64,000 nt of DNA from Methyloligella sp050110875. GTDB taxonomy: Bacteria; Pseudomonadota; Alphaproteobacteria; Rhizobiales; Methyloligellaceae. The stretch is taken from the NCBI GenBank assembly GCA_050110875.1, contig CP188828.1, positions 806,001 to 870,000 of the forward strand. Direction: 5' to 3'. Both the position numbers and the translations under genes were made by a program. A model generated the notes under the pieces. That model was not told the DNA's origin, did not search any database, and saw nothing but the letters and a program-made list of their open reading frames with translations. Below are positions 51,945 through 61,119 of this stretch, one piece after another; position 1 is the stretch's first letter, and each line of letters begins with the position of its first letter.

Positions 51945-52868
51945 ATGATCGACAAGTTGGAATTCATTATCGCGCTCGCCCGCGAGCGGCATTTCGGACA
52001 TGCGGCGGAAGCGTGCGGAGTCAGCCAGCCGACGCTCTCGGCCGGCATCAAGCAGCTGGAAGAGATTCTCGGCGTCTTGCTGGTGCAGCGGGGATCGCGC
52101 TTCCAGGGGCTGACTCCCGAAGGCGAGCGGGTGCTCGACTGGGCACGGCGCATCGTCGGCGACACGCGCGCCATGCGACAGGAGATCGAGGCGCTGAAGC
52201 ACGGCCTTTCCGGCCATATCCGGATCGCGGCGATCCCCACGGCGCTGGCCATGGTGGCGATGATCACCACCCCCTATCGGGCGCGGCACCCCAATGTGAG
52301 CTTCACGGTGCTGACCCGGACCTCCATCGAGGTGCTCGGCATGCTGGAGAATCTGGAGATCGATGCGGGGCTCACCTATCTCGACAACGAGCCGCTCGGC
52401 CGGGTGAAGACGATCCCGCTCTACGAGGAGCACTACCGGCTGCTGCTGGCCGCCGACCATCCGCTGGCCACCCGGGATTCGGTGACCTGGGAAGAGGCAG
52501 GCAAGATCCCGCTCTGCCTGCTGACGCCGGACATGCAGCACCGGCGAATCATCGACGGGCTGCTCAACGCATCCGGCACCCCGGCGGCGCCGACCTTGGA
52601 ATCGGACTCCATGGTGGCGCTGTTCGCCCATGTGCGAACCGGGCAATGGGCCAGTGTGATGCCCGCGAAATTGGCGCAAATCATGGGTTTGACGGCGACC
52701 ATGCGGGCGGTCCCAATCGTGGAGCCGGAGGTGTCGCATACGGTCGGCCTGGTGGTGCCGCAGCGGGATCCCATGACCCCGCTGATCAACGCCCTGGTCT
52801 CCGAAGCGCAGCAATTGGCGCCTGTCCTGAACGACAAGGCAGCCGGTCTGGACGAGACTTCCGCCTAA
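51945..52868 (+). CDS. LysR family regulator next to the formate dehydrogenase operon
   Basis: A protein of 307 residues. Winged helix-turn-helix at about 1-60 (LARERHFGHAAEACGVSQPT, LSAGIKQLEEILGVLLVQR), then the periplasmic-binding-protein-like effector domain. It lies 270 bases upstream of fdsG in the same direction, and that gap carries dyads of LysR type. Control of formate dehydrogenase is therefore likely, as for the LysR genes beside fds operons elsewhere. The effector is unknown; formate or molybdenum status are guesses. Confidence 0.9.
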   Translation: MIDKLEFIIALARERHFGHAAEACGVSQPTLSAGIKQLEEILGVLLVQRGSRFQGLTPEGERVLDWARRIVGDTRAMRQEIEALKHGLSGHIRIAAIPTALAMVAMITTPYRARHPNVSFTVLTRTSIEVLGMLENLEIDAGLTYLDNEPLGRVKTIPLYEEHYRLLLAADHPLATRDSVTWEEAGKIPLCLLTPDMQHRRIIDGLLNASGTPAAPTLESDSMVALFAHVRTGQWASVMPAKLAQIMGLTATMRAVPIVEPEVSHTVGLVVPQRDPMTPLINALVSEAQQLAPVLNDKAAGLDETSA

Positions 52869-53045
52869 CTTCCTCTGCCGCAAAAATATTCTTGAAAAAT
52901 TTGGAGGTATCCCTTCCGGGGGACTACCGCGCCAGACTGGCTTCGGCCACCTCTAGGTCCTTTCAGCTTCCAAGATCTTTCCTAGATTTCAACTGCTTAT
53001 TGTTTCATCAGCGTCCGGCGGAGCATGACGCGGAGGTGTCAAAAC

Positions 53046-53072
53046 GATAGGCAATTCCTATCGGCCGATAGG
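53046..53072 (+). promoter_or_regulatory. LysR-type binding region upstream of fdsG
   Basis: ATAG-N7-CTAT (53047-53061), a classical LysR T-N11-A box, overlaps a perfect 16-bp palindrome CCTATCGGCCGATAGG (53057-53072). The element GATAGG thus occurs three times in alternating orientation, 67 to 93 bases before the fdsG start. Confidence 0.7.
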
Positions 53073-53138
53073 CTCTCTTTGTTGATTCTAAAGGGCTTTA
53101 TGGCCATCTTTCGGAAGAGTTCTAGGGAGCAATGCGGC

Positions 53139-53612
53139 ATGCATAATTATGAGTCATTCGACGCTGAACGCGCCGCCGAAATAATCGACAAGCACAAGGC
53201 GCGTGAGGGAGCGACATTGCCTATCCTGCACGATATGCAGGAGACGTTCGGCCACATCCCGGACGCCGCGGTGGTGATGATCGCCGAGGCTCTCAACCTG
53301 TCACGGGCCGAAGTCCACGGCACTGTGACCTTTTACCACGATTTCCGGAAGGAGGTTCCGGGGCGCCGGATCCTCAAGATCTGCCGGGCGGAATCCTGCC
53401 AGGCGGCGGGCGGCGACGCCATCGCCGACCGGGCCGAGAAGCGGCTCGGCGTGGAGATGGGCGGCACGACAACGGACCGCCGGGTGACTCTGGAGGCCGT
53501 CTATTGCCTCGGGCTCTGCCACAGCTCCCCGGCCGCCATGCTCGACGAAGACGTTTACGCCATGCTGGACGAAGAGAAGATGGATGCGCTTTGCGCGGAG
53601 GCGGAACGATGA
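53139..53612 (+). CDS. fdsG: NAD-dependent formate dehydrogenase gamma subunit (NuoE-like)
   Basis: A protein of 157 residues. The thioredoxin-like [2Fe-2S] ferredoxin holds its four cysteines in ICRAESCQAAGG and YCLGLCHSS. It passes electrons within the diaphorase part of the soluble formate dehydrogenase. The ATG at 53139 follows AGGGAGC and gives the family N-terminus. Its stop overlaps the fdsB start by four bases (ATGA). Confidence 0.94.
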   Translation: MHNYESFDAERAAEIIDKHKAREGATLPILHDMQETFGHIPDAAVVMIAEALNLSRAEVHGTVTFYHDFRKEVPGRRILKICRAESCQAAGGDAIADRAEKRLGVEMGGTTTDRRVTLEAVYCLGLCHSSPAAMLDEDVYAMLDEEKMDALCAEAER

Positions 53613-55168
53613 ACGTTCGCGTCTTCATTTCCCGCGATGCCGGCGCGTTGGCGCTCGGCGCCGAGAAGGTGGCCCGCGCCATCGCCGAAAGGTGCGAAGA
53701 GAAGGGTCTCGATGTCGAGATCGTCCGCCCGGGCTCGCGCGGCATGTTTTGGCTGGAGCCGCTGGTCGAGGTGGAGCGCCCGGAGGGCCGGATCGGCTAC
53801 GGGCCGGTGCAGCCCGGCGATATCGACGGGCTGTTCGATGCGAATTTCCTGGAAGGCGGCGACCATAAGCTGAGTCTCGGGCTGGTGGAGGAGATTCCCT
53901 TCTTCAAGAGCCAGACCCGCCTCACCTTCGCGCGGGTCGGCATCGTCGATCCCCGCTCGATCGAAGATTACAAGGCCACCGGCGGCTATGCCGGCCTGAA
54001 GAAGGCCATCGAGATGGGCCCCGAGGCCATCGTCGACGAGGTCACCAAATCCGGGCTTCGCGGCCGCGGCGGCGCGGGCTTCCCCACCGGCATCAAATGG
54101 CGGACCGTGAACCAGACCTCGGCGCCGCAGAAATACATCGTCTGCAACGCGGACGAGGGCGATAGCGGCACCTTCGCCGACCGCATGCTGATGGAAGGCG
54201 ATCCCTTCATGCTCATCGAGGGCATGACCATCTCGGGCATCGCGGTGGGCGCCACCAAGGGCTATATCTACATCCGTTCCGAATATCCCCACGCCATCGA
54301 GGCCATGAACGCGGCCATCGATGCGGCGCGGAAAGAGGGCACGCTGGGCGACAATATCCTGGGCTCGCCCTATTCCTACGACATGGAAGTGCGCGTCGGT
54401 GCCGGCGCCTATGTCTGCGGCGAGGAGACCTCGCTGCTGGACAGCCTGGAAGGCAAGCGCGGCGAGGTGCGTGCCAAGCCGCCACTGCCGGCCCATATCG
54501 GCCTGTTCGGCAAGCCGACGGTGATCAACAACGTTCTGTCGCTCGGCGCGGTGCCGCACATCATCGCGGACGGCGCGGAGTATTATCAGGAGTTCGGCGA
54601 GGGCAAATCCCGCGGCACCCTGCCGATCCAGCTGGCCGGCAATATCAAGTATGGCGGCGTTTACGAGACCGCCTTCGGGGTCACGCTGGGCGAGCTGGTG
54701 AACGAGATCGGCGGCGGCACGCGCTCCGGCAAGCCGGTGCGCGCGGTTCAGGTGGGCGGCCCGCTGGGGGCCTATTTCCCGCCTGCCCTGTTCGACACGC
54801 CTTTCGGCTACGAGGAATTCGCCGCGAAAGACGGGCTGATCGGTCATGGCGGCGTCGTGGTCTTCGACGACACTGTCGACATGGCCAAGATGGCTCGCTT
54901 TGCCATGGAGTTCTGCGCCATCGAATCCTGCGGCAAGTGCACGCCCTGCCGCATCGGGTCGTCCCGCGGGGTCGAGTTGATGGACAGGATCGTGGCGAAC
55001 GAGGACCGGGCCGCGAATCTGATCGTGCTGGAGGATCTCTGCAACACGATGAAGTTTGGATCGCTTTGCGCCCTCGGCGGGTTTACCCCCTACCCCGTCA
55101 TGAGCGCGTTGACTCATTTTCCGGAGGATTTCGGCGCCGATCCGGCGCGCCTGGAAGCCGCGGAGTGA
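53609..55168 (+). CDS. fdsB: NAD-dependent formate dehydrogenase beta subunit (NuoF-like flavoprotein)
   Basis: A protein of 519 residues. The N-terminal thioredoxin-like part (MNVRVFISRDAGALALG) is followed by the NuoF core: FMN site GRGGAGFPTGIKW, NADH-binding CNADEGDSGTFADR, and the [4Fe-4S] cysteines in ESCGKCTPCRIGSSRG plus a later LEDLCNTMKFGSLCALGG. It reduces NAD+ with electrons from formate. The fused N-terminal domain is normal for FdsB. Confidence 0.95.
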   Translation: MNVRVFISRDAGALALGAEKVARAIAERCEEKGLDVEIVRPGSRGMFWLEPLVEVERPEGRIGYGPVQPGDIDGLFDANFLEGGDHKLSLGLVEEIPFFKSQTRLTFARVGIVDPRSIEDYKATGGYAGLKKAIEMGPEAIVDEVTKSGLRGRGGAGFPTGIKWRTVNQTSAPQKYIVCNADEGDSGTFADRMLMEGDPFMLIEGMTISGIAVGATKGYIYIRSEYPHAIEAMNAAIDAARKEGTLGDNILGSPYSYDMEVRVGAGAYVCGEETSLLDSLEGKRGEVRAKPPLPAHIGLFGKPTVINNVLSLGAVPHIIADGAEYYQEFGEGKSRGTLPIQLAGNIKYGGVYETAFGVTLGELVNEIGGGTRSGKPVRAVQVGGPLGAYFPPALFDTPFGYEEFAAKDGLIGHGGVVVFDDTVDMAKMARFAMEFCAIESCGKCTPCRIGSSRGVELMDRIVANEDRAANLIVLEDLCNTMKFGSLCALGGFTPYPVMSALTHFPEDFGADPARLEAAE

Positions 55169-55221
55169 GACGAGACAAATCGAGCGAGATGAGATTTGGG
55201 ATTTGAGGTGAGGAAGCAGAT

Positions 55222-58074
55222 ATGTCGCTGATTCAGGAAACCGATTACGGCACGCCGCCTTCGAAATCGGAAGAGATGGTGACGCTGACGATCGACGGTG
55301 TCGAGGTAACGGTACCGGAAGGCACCTCCATCATGCGCGCGGCGATGGAGATGGGAACGGAAATCCCCAAGCTCTGCGCCACCGATATGCTGGATTCCTT
55401 CGGCTCCTGCCGGCTCTGCCTGGTGGAGATCGAGGGCAAGGCCGGCACGCCGGCCTCCTGTACCACCACCGTTGCCCCCGGCATGACGGTGCATACCCAG
55501 ACGGACCGGCTGAAGCGCCTGCGCAAGGGCGTGATGGAGCTCTATATCTCCGAGCATCCGCTGGACTGCCTGACCTGCTCGGCGAACGGCGATTGCGAGC
55601 TGCAGGATCAGGCCGGCGCCGTGGGGCTGCGCGAGGTGCGCTACGGCTATGACGGCAAGAAGCACCCCAATCCGGGGGTCGACGAATCCAACCCCTATTT
55701 CACCTACGAGCCTTCCAAATGCATCGTCTGCTCGCGCTGCGTGCGGGCGTGCGAGGAGGTTCAGGGCACGTTCGCGCTGACCATCGCGGGCCGCGGCTTC
55801 GACAGCCGGGTCTCGGCCAGCATGGAAGAGCCGTTCATGGACTCCGAATGCGTCTCGTGCGGCGCCTGCGTGCAGGCCTGTCCGACGGCAACGCTGAACG
55901 AGAAATCGGTCATCGAGATCGGCACGCCGGAGCATTCCGTGGTCACCACCTGCGCCTATTGCGGCGTAGGCTGCGCCTTCAAGGCGGAGATGCGGGGCGA
56001 GGAAGTGGTTCGCATGCTGCCCTACAAGGACGGCAAGGCCAATCGCGGCCATTCCTGCGTGAAGGGCCGCTTCGCCTGGGGCTACACGAGCCACAAGGAC
56101 CGCATCACCAAGCCGATGATCCGCGAGAAGGTCACCGATCCCTGGCAGGAGGTCTCCTGGGAAGAGGCGATCAGCTTCGCGGCCAATAAGTTCAAGGGTA
56201 TCCAAGAGAAGTACGGCAAGGGCGCCGTCGGCGGCATCACGTCGTCCCGCTGCACCAACGAGGAGACCTATCTGGTCCAGAAGCTGGTGCGCGCGGCCTT
56301 CGGCAACAACAATGTCGATACCTGCGCCCGGGTCTGCCATTCGCCGACCGGCTACGGGCTGAAGACGACCTACGGCACCTCCGCCGGCACCCAGGATTTC
56401 GACTCCGTCCAGTATACCGACGTGGTGCTGGTGATCGGCGCCAACCCGACGGACGGCCACCCGGTGTTCGCCTCGCGCATGAAGAAGCGCCTGCGCGAGG
56501 GCGCCAAGCTGATCGTGGCCGATCCGCGGAAGATCGATCTGGTCGAGAGCCCCCATGTGAAGGCCGATCATCACCTGCAGCTCAAGCCGGGCACCAATGT
56601 CGCCCTGCTGACCTCGCTGGCTCACGTGGTGGTGACCGAAGGGCTGGTGAACGAGAGCTTCGTGCGGGAGCGCTGCGACTGGGAGGAATTCCAGGAGTGG
56701 GCCAGCTTCGTGGCCGAGGAGCGCAACTCACCGGAAGAGATGGAGAAATATACCGGCGTTCCGGCCGAGACCGCGCGCGCGGCAGCCCGTCTCTATGCCA
56801 CGGGCGGCAACGCGGCGATCTATTACGGCCTCGGCGTGACGGAGCACAGCCAGGGCTCCACCACGGTGATGGCGATCGCCAATCTCGCCATGGCGACCGG
56901 CAATATCGGCCGCGAGGGCGTGGGCGTGAACCCGTTGCGCGGCCAGAACAACGTGCAGGGCTCCTGCGACATGGGCTCCTTCCCCCACGAGCTTCCGGGC
57001 TATCGCCATGTGTCGGACGACCATGTGCGCGAGCTGTTCGAGGGTCTGTGGGGCAAGCCCATCGACAAGGAGCCGGGCCTGCGCATCCCGAACATGATGG
57101 ATGCGGCCGTCGAAGGCACCTTCAAGGGGCTCTACATCCAGGGCGAGGACATTCTGCAATCCGATCCCGACACCAAGCACATGGTGGCTGGCCTCTCCTC
57201 CCTGGAATGCGTCATCGTGCAGGATCTCTTCCTGATCGAGACGGCGAACTACGCCCATGTCTTCCTGCCGGGCTCCACCTTCCTGGAGAAGAACGGCACC
57301 TTCACCAACGCGGAGCGGCGCATCCAGCCGGTGCGCAAGGTGATGGCGCCGAAGAACGGCTACGAGGATTGGGAGATCACCCAGATGTTCGCGAACGCGC
57401 TGGGATATCCCATGAACTACAGCCATCCTTCGGAGATCATGGACGAGATCGCGGCGCTGACGCCGACCTTCGCGAATGTCAGCTTCGACAAGCTCGACAA
57501 GGAAGGCTCGATCCAGTGGCCGTGCAACGACGCGGCGCCGGACGGCACGCCGGTCATGCATATCGACCACTTCGTGCGCGGCAAGGGTAAGTTCGTCATC
57601 ACCGAATACGTGCCGACGGACGAGAGGAGCGGTCCCCGCTTCCCGCTGCTGCTCACCACGGGCCGGATCCTCAGCCAGTACAATGTGGGCGCGCAGACGC
57701 GCCGCACGGCGAACTCCGAATGGCATGAGGAGGACGTGCTGGAGATCCATCCGCACGACGCCGAGCAGCGCGGCATTCGCGAGCGCGACTGGGTGAAGCT
57801 GCAGAGCCGCTCCGGCGCGACCACGCTCCGGGCGAAGATCTCCGAGCGGATGGCGCCGGGCGTGGTCTACACGACCTTCCACCACCCGAAGACGCAGGCC
57901 AACGTGGTCACCACGGATTATTCCGACTGGGCGACGAACTGCCCCGAATACAAGGTGACCGCGGTGCAGGTGATGCCGTCGAACGGGCCGAGCGAATGGC
58001 AGGAGGAGTACGACGAGTTCACCCGCAAATCGCGGCGGATCGCCGAGACTCCCGAGGTCGTCGCGGCGGAATAG
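55222..58074 (+). CDS. fdsA: Molybdenum formate dehydrogenase alpha (catalytic) subunit
   Basis: A protein of 950 residues. The N-terminal [2Fe-2S] and NuoG-like clusters include CRLCLVEI, CLTCSANGDCELQ, CIVCSRCVRACEEVQG and CVSCGACVQACPT. Next come the fourth cluster's TCAYCGVGCAF and the bis-MGD domain. The catalytic Cys lies in NVDTCARVCHSPTGYGL. It oxidises formate to CO2, the last energy-yielding step of C1 oxidation. The cofactor needs molybdenum and sulfuration, matching fdhD and modBC downstream. GAGGAAG lies before the ATG. Confidence 0.96.
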   Translation: MSLIQETDYGTPPSKSEEMVTLTIDGVEVTVPEGTSIMRAAMEMGTEIPKLCATDMLDSFGSCRLCLVEIEGKAGTPASCTTTVAPGMTVHTQTDRLKRLRKGVMELYISEHPLDCLTCSANGDCELQDQAGAVGLREVRYGYDGKKHPNPGVDESNPYFTYEPSKCIVCSRCVRACEEVQGTFALTIAGRGFDSRVSASMEEPFMDSECVSCGACVQACPTATLNEKSVIEIGTPEHSVVTTCAYCGVGCAFKAEMRGEEVVRMLPYKDGKANRGHSCVKGRFAWGYTSHKDRITKPMIREKVTDPWQEVSWEEAISFAANKFKGIQEKYGKGAVGGITSSRCTNEETYLVQKLVRAAFGNNNVDTCARVCHSPTGYGLKTTYGTSAGTQDFDSVQYTDVVLVIGANPTDGHPVFASRMKKRLREGAKLIVADPRKIDLVESPHVKADHHLQLKPGTNVALLTSLAHVVVTEGLVNESFVRERCDWEEFQEWASFVAEERNSPEEMEKYTGVPAETARAAARLYATGGNAAIYYGLGVTEHSQGSTTVMAIANLAMATGNIGREGVGVNPLRGQNNVQGSCDMGSFPHELPGYRHVSDDHVRELFEGLWGKPIDKEPGLRIPNMMDAAVEGTFKGLYIQGEDILQSDPDTKHMVAGLSSLECVIVQDLFLIETANYAHVFLPGSTFLEKNGTFTNAERRIQPVRKVMAPKNGYEDWEITQMFANALGYPMNYSHPSEIMDEIAALTPTFANVSFDKLDKEGSIQWPCNDAAPDGTPVMHIDHFVRGKGKFVITEYVPTDERSGPRFPLLLTTGRILSQYNVGAQTRRTANSEWHEEDVLEIHPHDAEQRGIRERDWVKLQSRSGATTLRAKISERMAPGVVYTTFHHPKTQANVVTTDYSDWATNCPEYKVTAVQVMPSNGPSEWQEEYDEFTRKSRRIAETPEVVAAE

Positions 58075-58078
58075 GCAG

Positions 58079-58906
58079 GTGGCCAAACCGGTCGCAAGAG
58101 TTCCGCGCAGCGTATGGCGGCAGGCGGGCGTCTCGGACGGGGCCCGCGCCGTGCCCGAGGAAACCGCTATCGCCTTCACCTACGATACGGCGACCTATGC
58201 GGTGATGATGGCGAGCCCTGCGGATCTGGAAGATTTCGCCTACGGGCTGAGCTTCACCGAAGGGGTGGCGAGGCCCGAGGCCATCAAGCAGCTCGAGGTG
58301 GTCGAGAGCGCGGTCGACGGGATTCCCGCGATCGAGCTTCGCATGTGGCTGAACTCGGAGGCCGGCACCGGCTTCGCCGAGCGGCGGCGGAGCCATGTGG
58401 GGCCGACGGGCTGTGGGCTCTGCGGCATCGAAAGCCTGACCGAGGCGTTGAAGGCCCCGCCGCGGGTCGGTGCGGGCCGCGCTTACAGCTTCGATCAGAT
58501 CATGCAGGCGGTGGAGGCCATGGGGCCCCGCCAGACGCTCAATCACGAGACGCGGGCGGTCCATGCCGCCGGATTCTGGACGCCGGACCAGGGTATCGGT
58601 CCGGTGCGGGAGGATGTCGGGCGCCATAACGCGCTGGACAAGCTCGCCGGCGCGCTGATCCGCGAGGGCCGCAATGCCTCGGACGGTATCGTGGTGCTGA
58701 CCAGCCGGGTTTCGGTGGAGATGGTGCAGAAGGCGGCCGCCATCGGCGCGCCGGTGATCGCCGCCGTTTCCGCGCCCACCGCGCTCGCCATCCGCATGGC
58801 TGAGGCCGCGGGCATCACCTTAATCGCGATTGCAAGAAAGGACGGTTTCGAGGTGTTCACCCATCGGGACCGCGTTCAGGGGGAAACCACAAGCGATGTC
58901 GCATAG
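58079..58906 (+). CDS. fdhD: Formate dehydrogenase accessory sulfurtransferase
   Basis: A protein of 275 residues. The sulfur-carrying CxxC is visible in GPTGCGLCGIESLTEAL. ETRAVHAAGFW and GPVREDVGRHNALDKL are family signatures. FdhD moves sulfur from IscS to the molybdenum cofactor, which formate dehydrogenase needs for activity. The start is GTG, four bases after the fdsA stop. It corresponds to the 'C' position in fdsGBACD. Confidence 0.95.
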   Translation: MAKPVARVPRSVWRQAGVSDGARAVPEETAIAFTYDTATYAVMMASPADLEDFAYGLSFTEGVARPEAIKQLEVVESAVDGIPAIELRMWLNSEAGTGFAERRRSHVGPTGCGLCGIESLTEALKAPPRVGAGRAYSFDQIMQAVEAMGPRQTLNHETRAVHAAGFWTPDQGIGPVREDVGRHNALDKLAGALIREGRNASDGIVVLTSRVSVEMVQKAAAIGAPVIAAVSAPTALAIRMAEAAGITLIAIARKDGFEVFTHRDRVQGETTSDVA

Positions 58907-59189
58907 CAATGTCGATCGCCTCGTCTATATGACGAACCAGATCAAGGATTACTTCAAGTTTCAGCGCGAGGGCGACGCGGCGGAGGAGATCGCCGATCAC
59001 CTGCGCCTGTTCTGGGATCCGCGCATGCGCCGGCAGATCATCGAGCATCTGGACAAGACCGGCGGCGAGGGCCTGGAAGGCCCGGCCCTGAAGGCGATCG
59101 AGATTCTGCGGGACGAGCAGAAGGATCCCGACTACATGCCGACCACGGCGAGCAGCGATCCGAGCGGCGGCCGCGAGGATACGGATTAG
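58896..59189 (+). CDS. fdsD: Formate dehydrogenase delta subunit
   Basis: A protein of 97 residues. The family core VDRLVYMTNQIKDYF and the later IADHLRLFWDPRMRRQI are visible. The tail is polar and probably disordered. FdsD is needed for assembly or stability of the FdsGBA complex. The ATG overlaps the end of fdhD by 11 bases in another frame, and GGGGA lies about ten bases upstream. Confidence 0.93.
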   Translation: MSHSNVDRLVYMTNQIKDYFKFQREGDAAEEIADHLRLFWDPRMRRQIIEHLDKTGGEGLEGPALKAIEILRDEQKDPDYMPTTASSDPSGGREDTD

Positions 59190-59308
59190 AGCGAGGGCTA
59201 TCCCCTTCGGGACGGGGCTTGGCTTTCCGGTCATTGCACCCTCTTCCCCTCGGGCGCGACATGCTGCAGGACGTCGGTTTTTTCTCGCAGATCTTATAGA
59301 GTGCCGTC

Positions 59309-60004
59309 GTGCTCAACCTCACCCCTGAAGAGCTGACCGCCATCGGATTGAGCCTGAAGGTGGCGAGTTGGGCGACGCTCGTGGCGCTTCCCTTTGCGGT
59401 TCTCGCCGCGCTGGTGCTTTCCCGCTGCCGCTTCTTCGGGCGCGCGCTGCTCGGGGCCCTGGTGCTGCTGCCCCTGGTCCTGCCGCCGGTGGTGACAGGC
59501 TATGCGCTGCTGCTGCTGTTCGGGCGCCAGGGCCCGGTCGGGGCATGGCTTGCCGACACTCTCGGCATCGTCTTCGCGTTTCGGTGGACGGGAGCGGCGC
59601 TGGCGGCGGGCGTGATGGGCTTTCCGCTCATGGTGCGGGCGATCCAGCTTTCGGCGGAGGCAATGGACCGGGGGCTGGAGGAAGCCGCCGGCACGCTGGG
59701 CGCCAACCGGGTCTTCGCCTTTCTCACGGTGACCTTGCCGCTGATCGCGCCGGGCATCATCGCCGGCGCCATCCTCTGCTTCGCCCGGGCCATGGGCGAG
59801 TTCGGCGCCACCATCACCTTCGTCTCCAACATCCCCGGCGAGACCCAGACCCTGCCGACGCTGATCTATACGCTCACCCAGGTGCCGGGGGGCGATGCGG
59901 CCGCGCTACGGCTGACGCTGATCTCGGCCGCGATCTCCATCACCGCGCTGCTGCTGTCGGAAGCGATCGCGCGGGCCGTCGGACGACGGGTGAAGGCGTC
60001 ATGA
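59309..60004 (+). CDS. modB: Molybdate ABC transporter permease
   Basis: A protein of 231 residues with about five membrane spans. The EAA-type cytoplasmic loop reads EEAAGTLGANRVFAFLTVTL. The family's substrate channel motifs include PLVLPPVVTGYALLLLFG and CFARAMGEFGATITF. The GTG start at 59309 is the only one giving the full first span. The stop overlaps the modC ATG. It supplies molybdate for the upstream formate dehydrogenase. No modA (periplasmic binding protein) gene precedes it. Confidence 0.93.
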   Translation: MLNLTPEELTAIGLSLKVASWATLVALPFAVLAALVLSRCRFFGRALLGALVLLPLVLPPVVTGYALLLLFGRQGPVGAWLADTLGIVFAFRWTGAALAAGVMGFPLMVRAIQLSAEAMDRGLEEAAGTLGANRVFAFLTVTLPLIAPGIIAGAILCFARAMGEFGATITFVSNIPGETQTLPTLIYTLTQVPGGDAAALRLTLISAAISITALLLSEAIARAVGRRVKAS

Positions 60005-61104
60005 GCATCGATTTCGAAGCGCGCGGGCAAATCGGCGATCTGGCGCTGGATGCGGCCTTCGAAAGCGACGGAAGGCTGACGGCGCTGTTCGGCCGGTCCG
60101 GCGCCGGCAAGACGACCATCGTCAATATCATCGCCGGCTTGCGGCGCCTGCCCCACGAACGGGTGGTCGTGGATGGGGAGGTGCTGAGCGATACGTCGCG
60201 GGGCATTCATCTGCCGCCCCATAAGCGGCGCATCGGCTACGTGTTCCAAGATGCCCGGCTGTTCCCCCATCTGACCGTGCGCCAGAACTTGCTGTACGGG
60301 TTCTTCTTCGCCAGGGGCAAGTCACGGACCAGCCTGGCGGAGGTTTGCGCCCTGCTCGGGCTTTCTCCCCTGCTGGCGCGCGGCGTCGGCGCCCTCTCCG
60401 GCGGGGAGAAGCAGCGGGTGGCGATCGGCCGAGCCCTGCTGGCGCATCCCCGCCTGCTGCTGCTGGACGAACCGCTGGCCTCCCTGGACGAGGCACGCAA
60501 GCAGGAGGTGATGCCCTATCTGGAGCGCCTGCGGGACGAGGCGGGGGTGCCGATCGTCTATGTGAGCCATTCGGTGGCCGAGGTGGCGCGGCTGGCGACC
60601 AGCCTCGTGCTGGTGGAGGACGGCCGGGTGACGGGTCAGGGCCGGGCGGCGGAGATGCTGAGCCGGCTGGATCTGAAATTGTCGGAAGAGCGGGATACGG
60701 CCGCCGTGCTGGAGGGGGTCGTCGCCGCTCATGACGCGGCGGCGGGCCTCACGACGGTGCGGACGGGCGCGGGCGATCTCCGGGTGCCGCTGATCGAGAA
60801 GCCCGAGGGCACAGCCATCCGCGCGCTGATCCGGGCGCGGGACGTGATGATCGCGACGCGACGCCCTTCCGGCTTGAGCGCACTCAACGTGCTTCCTGGC
60901 GTGGTGGCGGAGATCGGTGCGCCGCACGGACCGATCGTGGAGATCGCCCTGACTTGCGGCGAGGCAACCCTGGTGGCGCGGCTGACGCGCTATTCCGTCG
61001 AGACGCTCAAGCTCGCGCCGGGCCGCAAGGTCTACTGCGTGGTGAAATCCATCGCCTTCGATCCGGAGGCCACGGGACGCGCGCCCTCCCCGGCCGGCGC
61101 GTGA
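60001..61104 (+). CDS. modC: Molybdate ABC transporter ATP-binding protein
   Basis: A protein of 367 residues. Walker A is FGRSGAGKTTIVNIIAG, the signature is LSGGEKQRVAIGRALL, and Walker B is LLLLDEPLASLD. The C-terminal TOBE (mop-like) domain (about 300-365) binds molybdate. It starts at the ATG overlapping the modB stop (ATGA); a long open extension upstream only reads through modB in another frame. It is coupled to modB and follows the formate dehydrogenase genes. Confidence 0.94.
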   Translation: MSIDFEARGQIGDLALDAAFESDGRLTALFGRSGAGKTTIVNIIAGLRRLPHERVVVDGEVLSDTSRGIHLPPHKRRIGYVFQDARLFPHLTVRQNLLYGFFFARGKSRTSLAEVCALLGLSPLLARGVGALSGGEKQRVAIGRALLAHPRLLLLDEPLASLDEARKQEVMPYLERLRDEAGVPIVYVSHSVAEVARLATSLVLVEDGRVTGQGRAAEMLSRLDLKLSEERDTAAVLEGVVAAHDAAAGLTTVRTGAGDLRVPLIEKPEGTAIRALIRARDVMIATRRPSGLSALNVLPGVVAEIGAPHGPIVEIALTCGEATLVARLTRYSVETLKLAPGRKVYCVVKSIAFDPEATGRAPSPAGA

Positions 61105-61119
61105 CCCTCAGGCCATTCC

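Noticed and set aside
59368..60000. A 211-codon extension of modC over modB
   Set aside because: The extension reads modB in another frame, and the ATGA overlap at 60001 gives the proper ModC N-terminus.
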